Shown here: positions 25,001 through 34,123 of the stretch, piece after piece
Position numbering within the stretch: the stretch's first letter is position 1
How the letters are laid out: each line of letters begins with the position of its first letter
Origin: Paludifilum halophilum
GTDB lineage: Bacteria; Bacillota; Bacilli; Thermoactinomycetales; DSM-45169
Direction of reading: 5' to 3'
Assembly (NCBI RefSeq): GCF_002245355.1
Contig: NZ_NOWF01000007.1
Span: 186,001-250,000 of the forward strand
Length of the DNA: 64,000 bases
Made by a program: the position numbers and the translations under genes
Notes under the pieces: generated by a model
Database searches by the model: none
What the model was told of the DNA's origin: nothing
The model's input: the letters and a program-made list of their open reading frames with translations, nothing else

Positions 25001-25270
25001 TTGATTCAGCGTCGCAAGACCCGTTACAATGATGTAAAAACGGTGGAATCACTGCGGAACGAAGTGGTTGCCGAGGAGTTTCCGGAAGGTCCCTACGGAG
25101 CGGCGACGAATGAAGATGTATTGGGCAAGGAATCCCCTTGGAAAGCCTCCCAGCACGCCGCTCCTCAGTTTACTTATGAAATGCGGGAGTTTCACCAAGG
25201 ACTCCCCCGGCGGATTCCTGGCAGCCATCCCACCCATGACGATCCCAACCGGAGCGAAGAAACAGACTAA
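25001..25270 (+). CDS. conserved small cytosolic protein
   Basis: 89 aa from TTG (MIQRRKTRYNDV) six nucleotides after GAGGTGG; an upstream ATG overlaps that ribosome binding site. It is polar and proline-rich, with EEFPEGPYG, SPWK and a C-terminal LPRRIPGSHPTHDD. It resembles a short conserved protein of Bacillales annotated only as cytosolic protein. No function is known to me. It ends at a rho-independent terminator. Confidence 0.65.
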   Translation: MIQRRKTRYNDVKTVESLRNEVVAEEFPEGPYGAATNEDVLGKESPWKASQHAAPQFTYEMREFHQGLPRRIPGSHPTHDDPNRSEETD

Positions 25271-25282
25271 ACCGGCATGATG

Positions 25283-25322
25283 AAAGGAGCCACCCGGATG
25301 TTCGGCGAGGGCTCCTTTTTTT
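25283..25322 (+). terminator. terminator of the small cytosolic protein gene
   Basis: AAAGGAGCC pairs with GGCTCCTTT and a T-run follows. Confidence 0.75.
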
Positions 25323-25326
25323 ATGA

Positions 25327-25363
25327 AAAAGAGCCGGGTCCTTCAGAGGGACCCGGCTCTTTT
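25327..25363. terminator. terminator of the YutD gene
   Basis: AAAGAGCCGGGTCC pairs with GGACCCGGCTCTTT. On the minus strand the stem lies directly after the yutD stop codon and is followed by T residues. Confidence 0.8.
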
Positions 25364-25710
25364 CATTCTTCCTTTTGCTTAGGCTGGCGCCGTTCCCGGG
25401 AACGGTTCTTTTTGGAGGAGGGAGTCCCGGGGGATTTCACCCGTTTCAGTACAAAGTAAGCACACCCGAAATTGCAGTATTCGTGAAGATATTCCTCGAA
25501 ATGAGTCATCCGCGTCTCCCGGGTAGCTTTAGGGTGACGATCGGAGAAAAAACCTTTTAGACGGAGTTGGCCGTAACCCCAGTCTCCGACGATATAATCG
25601 TATTTCTTCAGCACCTCGCTGTACCGCTTTTCAAAGACCTCCGGATTCCAGCCGTTTTTATGGTTTTTGACCAATTCGTAACGTTGGCCTTGTATCTCGA
25701 CAAAATCCAT
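25363..25710 (-). CDS. yutD: YutD family protein (DUF1027)
   Basis: 115 aa from the ATG (MDFVEIQGQRYELV); a GTG two codons upstream is also possible. The family block YDYIVGDWGYGQLRLKGFF and the cysteine-containing EYCNFGCAYFVLKR are present. A lysine/arginine-rich tail ends the protein. YutD proteins are small and uncharacterised, widespread in Bacillota. Position between YutE-like and YhcN-like/lipA genes matches B. subtilis order. Confidence 0.9.
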   Translation of the reverse strand: MDFVEIQGQRYELVKNHKNGWNPEVFEKRYSEVLKKYDYIVGDWGYGQLRLKGFFSDRHPKATRETRMTHFEEYLHEYCNFGCAYFVLKRVKSPGTPSSKKNRSRERRQPKQKEE

Positions 25711-25886
25711 TCGCACTCAACCCCGACAATCCATTTGTTAAATCTATGTTAACACATCTGATCCTTGAGCTTCACTTCGAGATCTCTGTTAAAAAATCCT
25801 ACATTTTTGCGGGAAAGAAGTGTTTTTTATGATGCGTAATCCCTCTTTCCAGGGGCATCCTAACACGAAGGAGGTGGAGACTGACC

Positions 25887-26549
25887 ATGAAGCGAGTGGC
25901 ACTGTGTTTGGCCGCCTTTCTCCTGATCGCCACCGTCTCCTGTAATTCCATGGGAAGGCTGGACCGGCCGCAGGACAGCTATGATGAATCTCTTTACCGG
26001 AAAGAGCAGGGAGCCGTGCGGGAGTTTCTCGGAAACCCGAGGGGCCATCGACGCCTTCAGGGCAAAGAGTACCAACCGATCGGCTATAGCCGGCAGAGAC
26101 AAAAAGGAAACCAATATTACAATGCAACAGACGGCGGAGGCGTTCCGGGCCCCGATGTCTATATCGACCGGGAGGCCCTGGCCCGGCAAATCGCTCATCT
26201 GACTACCCAGCTGCCCCAAGTGGATGACGCGGCGGTGGTGGTAACCGATGATCAGGTGTTTGTCGGCGTCAAGGGGGATAAAAAAGAGGTAAGTGATAAA
26301 ACCGTTTATGAAGCCCGGCGCACGGCTCTCAGCTTAACCCCGCGGTATTATCAGATCCATGTGACCAAAGATCCTAAGCTCCGTCAAAAATTAACCCGCA
26401 TCGGTGATCGGGTTCGGGGAGAAGGGCTCAATCAGCGCGACAGGGAACAGCTGTTGCAGCAGCTGGGAGACAGTCACTCCCCCAAATTTGACCAACCCTT
26501 TATCGATGAAGAACGCAGGAGACAAGAATCCAATGATACAGGACGCTGA
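25887..26549 (+). CDS. YhcN/YlaJ family sporulation lipoprotein (YutC-like)
   Basis: 220 aa, ATG behind GAAGGAGG. A lipoprotein signal peptide ends in TVSC, with Cys at residue 20 as the lipidation site. The mature part has a polar linker and a YhcN/YlaJ domain from about residue 85 (ALARQIAHLTTQLPQVDDAAVVVTDDQVFVGV), ending in a charged tail. Such lipoproteins are made in the forespore and found in the inner membrane of spores. B. subtilis YutC, beside lipA, belongs to this family. Confidence 0.88.
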   Translation: MKRVALCLAAFLLIATVSCNSMGRLDRPQDSYDESLYRKEQGAVREFLGNPRGHRRLQGKEYQPIGYSRQRQKGNQYYNATDGGGVPGPDVYIDREALARQIAHLTTQLPQVDDAAVVVTDDQVFVGVKGDKKEVSDKTVYEARRTALSLTPRYYQIHVTKDPKLRQKLTRIGDRVRGEGLNQRDREQLLQQLGDSHSPKFDQPFIDEERRRQESNDTGR

Positions 26550-26552
26550 TTC

Positions 26553-26589
26553 AAAAAACAGCCTCCGGCGAGTGCCGAGGCTGTTTTTT
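26553..26589. terminator. bidirectional terminator between YhcN-like and lipA genes
   Basis: AAAAAACAGCCTC pairs with GAGGCTGTTTTTT (with CGGC/GCCG inside) between convergent genes. Confidence 0.88.
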
Positions 26590-26610
26590 GCAAGATCTGT
26601 AGAAGAGGGA

Positions 26611-27498
26611 TTACTGGGCGGCCGCGGCATTTTTGTTGGCGGCTTGAACCTGTTCATGGGCGTGGTAAGAGCTGCGCACCAGCGGTCCCGATTCGACGTG
26701 GTCAAACCCGCGCTTCAAACCTTCTTCCTTCAGTTGGGCGAATTCGTCCGGAGTATAGTACTTCTCCAGTTTTAAGTGTTTTTTCGTCGGTTGCAGGTAT
26801 TGCCCAATGGTCATAATGTTGCACTCGATACTGCGCAAGTCATCCATGGTCTCCAGAATTTCATCCCACTCCTCGCCGACGCCGATCATAATGCTGGATT
26901 TGGTGGGAATATCCGGTTGCATCTCCTTCGCCTTTTGCAACAGTTCCAGAGACCGGGGGTATTTCGCTTTGGAACGGACTCGATCCGACCTTCTTCGAAC
27001 CGTCTCCATATTGTGGTTCAGAATATCCGGACGCTGATCCATCACCGTTTTCAGCGCCTCCCAGTTTCCTTGAAAGTCCGGAATCAACACTTCCACACTG
27101 GTCAAGGGATTGCGCTTGCGCACCGCTTTGATCGTCTCCGCAAAAACGGCGGCGCCTCCATCCTTCAGATCATCACGGGCGACGGAAGTGATGACCGCAT
27201 GTTTCAATTTCATCTGCTCCACCGCTTCTGCCACGCGTTCCGGCTCTTGCCAATCCAACTCTGTCGGCAGTCCGGTTTTCACCGCACAAAACCGGCAGGC
27301 ACGGGTACAGATATCCCCGAGAATCATAAAGGTGGCGGTGCGGTGGGTAGCCCAACACTCATATATATTGGGGCATTTCGCCTCTTCACACACGGTGTGG
27401 AGGGTTTTTCCCCGCATCATTTTTTTCAGTTCGCGGTAGTTTTCGTTCACTTTCAAATCGATTTTCAACCATTCCGGTTTCCGTTGATATGTAGACAA
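26611..27498 (-). CDS. lipA: lipoyl synthase
   Basis: 295 aa, starting at TTG ([12 protein letters not shown]) seven nucleotides after AAGGAGGG. The auxiliary [4Fe-4S] cluster ligands are in [12 protein letters not shown] and the radical SAM ligands in CTRACRFC. The C-terminal family block [11 protein letters not shown] supplies the distal cluster serine. The enzyme inserts two sulfur atoms into octanoyl groups on lipoyl domains. Neighbours are YutC-like and LytH-like genes, as in B. subtilis (lipA = yutB). The A/N-rich tail is slightly extended. Confidence 0.97.
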   Translation of the reverse strand: MSTYQRKPEWLKIDLKVNENYRELKKMMRGKTLHTVCEEAKCPNIYECWATHRTATFMILGDICTRACRFCAVKTGLPTELDWQEPERVAEAVEQMKLKHAVITSVARDDLKDGGAAVFAETIKAVRKRNPLTSVEVLIPDFQGNWEALKTVMDQRPDILNHNMETVRRRSDRVRSKAKYPRSLELLQKAKEMQPDIPTKSSIMIGVGEEWDEILETMDDLRSIECNIMTIGQYLQPTKKHLKLEKYYTPDEFAQLKEEGLKRGFDHVESGPLVRSSYHAHEQVQAANKNAAAAQ

Positions 27499-27805
27499 AA
27501 TTGGACCCTCCTTAATACTGTCTCCGCTTCATGGATGAAGGGATTCCCCGAGTTTCCTCCATGATTTGATTTTAACAAGAGAAGCGAAGTCTGTGTGCTT
27601 CGCATCAATCGGCGAGGTTTCGGGGGAAAACCGTTCACAAGCAACCGTCCTGCTACTGACTATATTACCACAAACCATTGGGGGATACGCTTTTGTTTCT
27701 AATCATCGATCGGAAAACTCGGATCTTCCCGATCGATTCACCGATTGTAAATCCGGCTTGACAAGGGATATAATAAGTCTTAAATCCCGGGAAAAGAGGG
27801 AAATA
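27499..27805. other. intergenic region between lipA and nhaC
   Basis: About 300 bp separating divergent genes. It must hold both promoters. A candidate plus-strand promoter for nhaC is TTGACA near 27759 with TATAAT near 27769 at too short a spacing, so no pair is assigned. No gene was seen. Confidence 0.4.
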
Positions 27806-29178
27806 ATGAAATCTCACTTCCTCGGTCCGTCATCTCGTTATTCATTCTGACTTTATCCCTGCTTTTTGTCTCTATCTTTTTTCATGCTTTTCCTTTATAT
27901 GTTCCTTTACTGGCGGGTGCCGTTTATAGCGGCTGGATCGCCCGTTCCAACGGAACCGATCCGAAGGAAATCTTCCGGTCCGCCTTAACGGGGATCCGAG
28001 AAACACGCTACTTAATCGGAATCTTTCTGCTGATCGGAACCTTGATTCCGGTTTGGTCCGTCAGCGGCGTCATCGATGCCATGGTTTATCACGGTGTTTC
28101 TCTGATCACACCCCCTTTTTTGATCTTATTCGCTTTTTTACTTTCCTTGGGAGTCTCGATGTTGCTGGGAACATCCGTCGGCGCCATGAGTACCATGGGT
28201 ATCGCTGTAATCGGGCTGACCCACGCTTTTCAGATGCCGGTAGGGCCCGTCGCGGGTGCGCTGGTTTCCGGCGCCTTTGTCGGAGACCGCACTTCCCCTT
28301 TGTCCGGCTCCGCTCATTTGACAGCAACCATGGCCGGTGCTCCGTTTTACCGGGGCTGGAAAGTCATCATAAAAAGCCTTTTTCCCGTTTTTCTCTTGTG
28401 TTTGTTCCTTTATGCCGGGCTGGGGATTATTTACGGCGACGTCCCCTTTCGAGCGGATGATTTAGCTCAGGTGCGGAGACAACTCCTCGCTCCTTACCCG
28501 TTTTTCAGCCCATGGCTCTGGTTGCCCCCGCTCTCCGTATTGATTTGCGCCCTGTTTCGCATCCCCGTACTGATCAATCTGGCACAAGGTGCCATCCTCG
28601 GCGCGGGGATCGGGCTCTTTCTCTACGACATCCCGCTGACCACTTTGTTGCAAACCGCATGGACCGGTGCCGAGCGGTACCGGCACCCGGTCGGGGGGAT
28701 CTGGCCGATGATCCAGGCATTGGGGGTGATCATGTCGGCAGGTGCTCTTTACGGGACCATGCAATCCGCCTGCATCCTGGACCGGGTGAGTCAATCCATC
28801 ACCCATAGCGCCTCAACGCCGGAACAACTCATGAGACGGACCGGTCTGTTCAGCGTGGCGATTGCCTTGCTCACCTGCAACCAAACTCTGTGCCTGATGA
28901 TGCCGGGTAAGCTGATGCGCCGCTCTTACACTGAAATGGGGATGACTTCATCCCAACTGGTTCGCTCCATCTCAGACACCGGCATGGTAATGGCGGGCTG
29001 GATTCCCTGGAATCTGAATGCACTTCTCTGCGCCGCCGCCATCGGGGTCCCGGTCGTCCAGTACATGCCCTTCGCCTATCTCCTATTCCTTCTGCCTTTG
29101 TACTTCTTCTGGTCAACGCGAACAAAGAATACCGGATCTCGGAATCGACAGGTCAGCTCTCCCACTCCAATTCCATAA
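27806..29178 (+). pseudogene. nhaC: NhaC family Na+/H+ antiporter with apparent frameshift near the start
   Basis: The uninterrupted coding frame runs from about 27784 to 29178 and encodes a polytopic NhaC-type antiporter. Family features include GTSVGAMSTMGIAVIG, GAFVGDRTSPLSGSAHL and a late CNQTLCLMMPGKL. That frame has no ATG, GTG or TTG before 28042, where TTG would drop the first helices. The only good start, ATG at 27806 behind AGAGGGA, lies in another frame that stops at 27848. One missing base between about 27808 and 27845 would join them into a normal ~457-aa protein. It is either a real inactivating frameshift or a sequencing error. Confidence 0.7.
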
Positions 29179-29247
29179 AATTCTAATCTAATTCCCCAGT
29201 GATTCAACCACACTAAAACCGATCAAGAATAATGGTGGGTTGAAACG

Positions 29248-30279
29248 ATGGGTAAACGAACGATCAGTACGGTCCTCATATTCACTTTTCTGTCGATCAC
29301 CCTGGTCGGCCCGGCCGCGGCACACGGAAAAACATCCGATACAAGTCCACCGGAGGCCCGGCGTCAGTTCCTTCTGGAAAAAATGGAAACATTGACGGGA
29401 ATTCCCTGGTATCTTCTCGCGGCGATGGATCAATATGAACGGAATGTCCAACGAAGCCGACCGGACTTGAAAGAAAAAAAAGGTTTGATCGCAATCACGG
29501 TTCCTTCCCGTCTCTGGACAGGCGTGACCAATCCGGATCCGGAAGACACGATACCGGAATCGATTCTCTTTTTCGGCGGGATCGGCCGGGACGGCAACCG
29601 CGACGGAAAGGCGGACCCGAATAATGAACTGGATGTGCTTTATACCGTTACCCGTTTTCTGTCCCGTTATGGCCATACCTGGGACGATCTCCGGGAAGGC
29701 TTATGGAATTACTACCAACACCCGACTCCTATCGACATCATTACCCATATCGCCGAAGTCTACAAACATTACGGCACAACACAATTGGACGGAAATCATT
29801 TTCTGATGCCCCTCCGCTACAACTACACTTACCATAACACATGGGGTGATCGGAGAGGCTACGGCGGTCTACGCATCCACGAAGGTACGGATGTTTTTGC
29901 CGATTACGGCACCCCGGTGCTCAGCACCTGTTACGGATACGTGGAACTGCGGGGATGGAACCGTTTCGGCGGCTGGCGAATCGGGATTCGGGACCTGAAA
30001 AACAACTATCATTATTTCGCTCATCTCAGTCGCTTTAATAAAGATGTGAAAAAGGGGGATGTCGTGGCACCCGGAGAAATCATCGGATATGTCGGGTCCT
30101 CGGGATACGGTCCCCCCGGCACCTCCGGCAAGTTCCCCCCGCATCTCCATTACGGGATGTATAAGTTTAACGGAAAAAACACCTTCTCTTTCGATCCTTA
30201 CCCCTATTTAAAAGCCTGGGAACGAGCCACTGCCAAAAAACAGCGGGATGCAAAGAAGAAAGAGAAAAAAAGGAGATGA
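29248..30279 (+). CDS. lytH: M23 family metallopeptidase, LytH-like
   Basis: 343 aa with a signal peptide (MGKRTISTVLIF up to GPAAA). The C-terminal LytM domain (about residues 200-325) carries the zinc ligands HEGTDVF and HLHYG with YHYFAHLSRF between. The long N-terminal region and the lysine-rich tail are like B. subtilis LytH, the L-alanyl-D-glutamate endopeptidase that trims spore cortex peptidoglycan. Location after lipA matches lytH (yunA) in B. subtilis, so orthology is likely but inferred. Confidence 0.85.
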   Translation: MGKRTISTVLIFTFLSITLVGPAAAHGKTSDTSPPEARRQFLLEKMETLTGIPWYLLAAMDQYERNVQRSRPDLKEKKGLIAITVPSRLWTGVTNPDPEDTIPESILFFGGIGRDGNRDGKADPNNELDVLYTVTRFLSRYGHTWDDLREGLWNYYQHPTPIDIITHIAEVYKHYGTTQLDGNHFLMPLRYNYTYHNTWGDRRGYGGLRIHEGTDVFADYGTPVLSTCYGYVELRGWNRFGGWRIGIRDLKNNYHYFAHLSRFNKDVKKGDVVAPGEIIGYVGSSGYGPPGTSGKFPPHLHYGMYKFNGKNTFSFDPYPYLKAWERATAKKQRDAKKKEKKRR

Positions 30280-30294
30280 ATTCAACATAATCAA

Positions 30295-30323
30295 TCCCCG
30301 GCTGTTTGCTGAGAGGCCGGGGA
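30295..30323. terminator. hairpin between convergent lytH-like and XRE genes
   Basis: TCCCCGGC and GCCGGGGA form an 8-bp stem with a 13-base loop between convergent genes. No long T-run follows. Confidence 0.5.
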
Positions 30324-30396
30324 TGATTCATGAGACAGGCAAGCTACCCGCCCGAGGGTTATTTTTGGATCCCATCGAACGGCACCGTATTTCTTA

Positions 30397-30987
30397 TCAT
30401 TGGAAGAATAATGAATGGTTCGTTCCCGGATTACTGTATGAAATGACAAAGTGTAAAGTGGTTAATGAAGAGGATGGATTCATGTACTTATGAGGACGAT
30501 CCCCGTTAAAACGAATGGAATCATGCTCATCCAGATGGTGAATATCTCCATCCACTTCAACCGCCAACTTTCCAGCCATGACGGTCACAAATTCCACCAC
30601 GCCCGGAGGATGGGCCTCTGAGAAATACTCCCCCTGAGGCTGTATATATCCCCGATAGAGCTCAAAAGAGCCGAAGGTAAATAAAGGCTCAACGACAAAC
30701 CTGTCATCTGAACTCGTCAGATTAATCCCTTCCTTGCTCCGAACGATGGAAACATCGGTTTCCACGGATAATAAAGCCGTTACCGGAATGGATAACCCAT
30801 TTGCAATTTTCCAGATCACAGATAGTGTAGGGTTGGCCTCCCCCCGTTCAATCTTCACCAAAGTTAACTTGCTGACCCCAATCTGTTTGGCTAATGCCTC
30901 CATGCTTAAACCTCTATTGACACGGATTTGGCGCAGTTTTGCACCCACACGTTTTCCCACATTTTTTTCTTCCCAAGGGTTCTCCAT
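30397..30987 (-). CDS. XRE family regulator with C-terminal cupin domain
   Basis: 196 aa from the ATG giving MENPWEEKN; an ATG eight codons upstream (31011) is possible but lacks a ribosome binding site. Residues 10-65 form an XRE helix-turn-helix (LSMEALAKQIGVSKLTLVKIERG). Residues ~95-190 form a cupin (EAHPPGVVEFVTVMAGKL and HDSIRFNGDRPHKY). Members of this family often sense a small ligand and control a neighbouring transporter gene. It is divergent from azlCD with about 330 bp between, so azlCD is the likely target. Confidence 0.9.
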   Translation of the reverse strand: MENPWEEKNVGKRVGAKLRQIRVNRGLSMEALAKQIGVSKLTLVKIERGEANPTLSVIWKIANGLSIPVTALLSVETDVSIVRSKEGINLTSSDDRFVVEPLFTFGSFELYRGYIQPQGEYFSEAHPPGVVEFVTVMAGKLAVEVDGDIHHLDEHDSIRFNGDRPHKYMNPSSSLTTLHFVISYSNPGTNHSLFFQ

Positions 30988-31343
30988 GTTCACCTTTTCT
31001 TTTCCTCCCATCTTTAATCAAAAAGATCTGGTGTTTTTAAGTTGGTTAGTGTATTATAATTAATCAAAGATAAATTTTATTATACCATGAGAGGATTCGC
31101 AGGGTTTGATCAATTCCCTGTCATCTGAATGGATCAGTCATATGATTGATTCAGGAAAATGAACAACAAACATAGAACAAGCCCGAGAGGTATTGAACGC
31201 TACCATAAACCCTCACTTCCCCACCCCGTTTGAACACCAATGATAAACATTCAATCGAAATTCCATTACCGGGCTGAAAGCCCTGATGATCAAGTGGATG
31301 CGGAAACTCATCGATTCGCTTTTCAGAAAGTGAGGCACCGCTC
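30988..31343. other. divergent promoter region of XRE-cupin gene and azlCD
   Basis: No gene in this 355-bp stretch. The AT-rich part near 31050-31090 contains two TATAAT-like boxes (TATTATAATT and TTATTATACC) suited to the minus-strand regulator promoter. The segment nearer azlC is less AT-rich. No operator could be fixed by eye. Confidence 0.5.
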
Positions 31344-32054
31344 ATGGAGTTGAAAACTCACGAAAACCCGCAAGCGAAAAAAACAGCGTTTCAACAAGGA
31401 ATTTCGGCAGCTGTACCTATTATGGCGGGCTATCTGCCGATTGCCATTACTTTTGGAGTCATTGCTCAGCAAACCGGCATTCCCCTGATCCATTCCGTGT
31501 TAATGTCCAGTCTGGTATTTGCAGGGGCCAGTCAATTCATGGCGGTTAATATGTTAGGGGCAGGAGCGGGGGGGTTGGAAATAATCCTTGCTACATTCGT
31601 CCTGAACTCCCGACATTTTGTCATGGGTTTGTCTCTTATGAACATCTTAAGAAAAGCTCCGACCCCTTGGAAAATAGCCTTGTCTTCCGGAATTACCGAT
31701 GAAACTTTTGCCGTCACTTCCCTACAGAAAGAAAAAGCCAACCCTTTATTTGCCGCAGGGCTCATCCTGACCTCTTATGCAGCTTGGGTGTCTGGAACCC
31801 TAATAGGTGGACTTTTGTCAAACATGATTCCCCCGAGTATCAGTGCAAGCATGTCCATCTCTCTTTACGCGATGTTTATCGGATTGCTCGTCCCGGCTGT
31901 CCGGGAATCCTGGAAGTGGGGTCTGATCGCCTTGATCAGCATGGGATTGAATACTTGGTTTGACATGTTTCTCAGCAGCGGTTGGGCCATTGTTTTAGCC
32001 ACTATAATGGGCGGGGGGATAGGAGTCCCGATCGTTAGGAGGAAAAAGAAATGA
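31344..32054 (+). CDS. azlC: AzlC family branched-chain amino acid exporter subunit
   Basis: 236 aa with about seven hydrophobic segments. The N-terminal GISAAVPIMAGYLPIAITFG and the following QFMAVNMLGAGA and LNSRHFVMGLSL are AzlC family signatures. With AzlD it exports branched-chain amino acids and, in B. subtilis, analogues such as 4-azaleucine. azlD starts within its last codons (4-nt ATGA overlap). A GTGAGG sequence lies 8-9 nt before the ATG. Confidence 0.93.
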   Translation: MELKTHENPQAKKTAFQQGISAAVPIMAGYLPIAITFGVIAQQTGIPLIHSVLMSSLVFAGASQFMAVNMLGAGAGGLEIILATFVLNSRHFVMGLSLMNILRKAPTPWKIALSSGITDETFAVTSLQKEKANPLFAAGLILTSYAAWVSGTLIGGLLSNMIPPSISASMSISLYAMFIGLLVPAVRESWKWGLIALISMGLNTWFDMFLSSGWAIVLATIMGGGIGVPIVRRKKK

Positions 32055-32359
32055 CCGGCCCTCTTCTTTGGATCATACTGGGTATGTCGTTGGTGACACT
32101 GGTTCCCCGCTGGTTACCTGTCTGGATTGTGGATCGATTCAGACCGCCCGAATGGGTTCATGATTGGCTGAATAACATCCCCTATGCAGCTTTGGGGGCC
32201 TTGATTTTCCCGGGAATTTTGTCCGTTGTAAAAGAAGAACCCTCGATCGGATTGATCGGGGGAATCGCAGCGGCAGGAATGGCATTTTTTCGATTTCACA
32301 TTCTTTTTGTCATCTTCGGTGCCATTTTAACGGTTATCGTAGCTAAAGCCTTATTATAA
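32051..32359 (+). CDS. azlD: AzlD domain-containing protein
   Basis: 102 aa, four hydrophobic segments, starting in an ATGA overlap with azlC behind AGGAGGAAA. The central block LNNIPYAALGALIFPGIL is the AzlD signature. It is the small partner subunit of AzlC. Its last bases overlap the end of the convergent MetS-like gene by 6 nt. Confidence 0.93.
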   Translation: MTGPLLWIILGMSLVTLVPRWLPVWIVDRFRPPEWVHDWLNNIPYAALGALIFPGILSVVKEEPSIGLIGGIAAAGMAFFRFHILFVIFGAILTVIVAKALL

Positions 32360-32461
32360 GTTGTTTCGGCTTCTCTTACCGGCATGCCAGAGAAAATACG
32401 CAAAACCGCCCCACAGGCCGACAGCACCGACCAAGAACATGACCCAAGCACTGGTACCCAT
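32354..32461 (-). CDS. MetS-like small subunit of an NSS transporter
   Basis: A 35-aa single-helix protein (MGTSAWVMFLVGAVGLWGGF then AYFLWHAGKRSR). It starts 3 nt after the stop codon of the NSS transporter gene, with its ribosome binding site AAGGAGGGGG inside the end of that gene, so the two are translationally coupled. The helix pattern and context match the methionine/alanine import NSS small-subunit family, first described as MetS beside MetP in Corynebacterium. A close paralogue lies at 35760-35873. Confidence 0.82.
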   Translation of the reverse strand: MGTSAWVMFLVGAVGLWGGFAYFLWHAGKRSRNNL

Positions 32462-32464
32462 GTT

Positions 32465-33976
32465 TTATGCCCCCTCCTTATGAGGATCCACCAACTCTTC
32501 GTTGGCTTTCCACCTTTTGTTCTGTAAAATAATCGCGAAAATCAGGAGAGCCAACAGGACGCACCAGCCCATGAGAATCAGACCGCTGTACGGAAAACCG
32601 CCGTAGGGAACTTGATAGTCCGTGATTATGTTGGCAGCCAACATCGCCGCCAGTGCAACGGGAGTAATCACTTTGAGGGAGGCTACCCACCATCCTCCAA
32701 TCCGGACATCGGAAACTTGGTTGATGTGGTTTTGCAGGGTGTTGAGCCGATTGGCAAACCAACCCACAAACAGGGTCATGGCCACAGCACCGATCAACAA
32801 TCCATAGGTATTGACGAAATGGTCGATCAGGTCGAGATAGTTGATCCCGCCCTTGGTTGCGTAAAGCAAACTGACCAAAGCGGAGCCTCCGATGACAGCG
32901 TTAACGGCAAACTTCCGGCTGATATCGAATTTATCCCGGATGGCGGCGATCCCGGGTTCCAACAGGGATACGATCGAAGTGAGACCCGAAAAGACGAGTG
33001 ACCCGAAAAAGAGGAAACCGAACAACGAGTTCAACCCGGGGAACTGGTTGATAATCTCGGGAAAAACAACGAAGGCCAAACCGATGCCGCCGGCCACCAC
33101 TTCGTTGACACCTGTCCCGGACTGGGCGGCCAGATAACCCAAAGCCCCGAAGATCCCCAAGGCGACCATAAACTCAAAACCGGAATTCCCCAAGGCAGCG
33201 ATCAGACCGCTGTTCGACAGGTCCGAATTTTTAGGCAGATAACTGGCATAGGTCATCATCGTGGCAAAGCCGATACTGAGGGAGAAGAACACCTGCCCGT
33301 AAGCGGCGATCCACACCTGATAGTCGGCAAGAGCGCTGAAATCCGGAGTCAACAACACATTGAGTCCATCAACCGCTCCCTCCAATGTGAGACCACGAAT
33401 CGTAATCAGAATGATCATCACGATCAACACAGGGATCAGAATCCGGTTCAACCGCTCGATGCCGCCGTGCGCTCCGCGACGCATCACCAAGTAGATGAAC
33501 CCCCACAATATCGCTAGGGGGAGGACCACTTTCCATTGAAGACCTCCGAAATTCCAGAATGTATCGGTCACACCCAGATACTGATGATTGAAAAATCCTT
33601 CCGTATTTTCTCCCCACTGTGTTCCGATCGAAAAATAAGTATAGCTGAAAGCCCAAGCCAAAATCACGATGTAGTAGGTGGAGATGAGAAAGGCCAACAT
33701 GGCTTGCCACCATCCCAGCCATTCCCACTTCTGAGACATCCGACGGTAGGATAGAGGCCCGGAACCCCGGTAACGATGCCCCATCGAATACTCCAGCAAC
33801 AAAATGGGAACACCCGCTGTCAGCAGAGCAAAAAAATACGGGATGAGAAAAGCTCCGCCACCGTTTTCGTAGGCCACATAGGGATATCTCCAAATATTCC
33901 CCAGACCGACAGCGGAACCGGCGGCGGCCAAAACAAAACCGGCTCTTGTCGCCCACTGCTCTCTCACTTGTGCCAT
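32465..33976 (-). CDS. NSS (SLC6-type) sodium-dependent transporter, MetP-like
   Basis: 503 aa, about 12 hydrophobic segments, ATG behind CAAGGGGG. The family signature GNIWRYPYVAYENGGGAF is present at the N-terminus (Na+/substrate site of helix 1), then IPVLIVMIILITIRGLTLEG and FFSLSIGFATMMTYASYLP. It probably imports an amino acid such as methionine or alanine with Na+. It is closely similar to the second NSS gene upstream (34124-35632), so the pair probably arose by duplication. Confidence 0.93.
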   Translation of the reverse strand: MAQVREQWATRAGFVLAAAGSAVGLGNIWRYPYVAYENGGGAFLIPYFFALLTAGVPILLLEYSMGHRYRGSGPLSYRRMSQKWEWLGWWQAMLAFLISTYYIVILAWAFSYTYFSIGTQWGENTEGFFNHQYLGVTDTFWNFGGLQWKVVLPLAILWGFIYLVMRRGAHGGIERLNRILIPVLIVMIILITIRGLTLEGAVDGLNVLLTPDFSALADYQVWIAAYGQVFFSLSIGFATMMTYASYLPKNSDLSNSGLIAALGNSGFEFMVALGIFGALGYLAAQSGTGVNEVVAGGIGLAFVVFPEIINQFPGLNSLFGFLFFGSLVFSGLTSIVSLLEPGIAAIRDKFDISRKFAVNAVIGGSALVSLLYATKGGINYLDLIDHFVNTYGLLIGAVAMTLFVGWFANRLNTLQNHINQVSDVRIGGWWVASLKVITPVALAAMLAANIITDYQVPYGGFPYSGLILMGWCVLLALLIFAIILQNKRWKANEELVDPHKEGA

Positions 33977-34090
33977 GATTTTCAGTTACCCCCTTGAGAA
34001 AAATGGGATGAATCATGTTCTTTAGGTATATTCGACGTTTTCGGAATTAACCCTTTAGTGCAAAATATCCGTAAATAGTAAAAACTGTTC

Positions 34091-34114
34091 CCCGCCGGGC
34101 ACAAACCCGGCGGG
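34091..34114 (-). terminator. terminator of the upstream NSS transporter gene
   Basis: CCCGCCGGG and CCCGGCGGG form a perfect 9-bp stem around a 6-base loop. On the minus strand ACAGTTTTT follows. Confidence 0.75.
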
Positions 34115-34123
34115 AAAAAGTCT

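Noticed and set aside
30230..30493. An 81-codon plus-strand frame after lytH
   Set aside because: It overlaps the lytH end and runs through the terminator into the 3' end of the XRE-cupin gene, and has no ribosome binding site.
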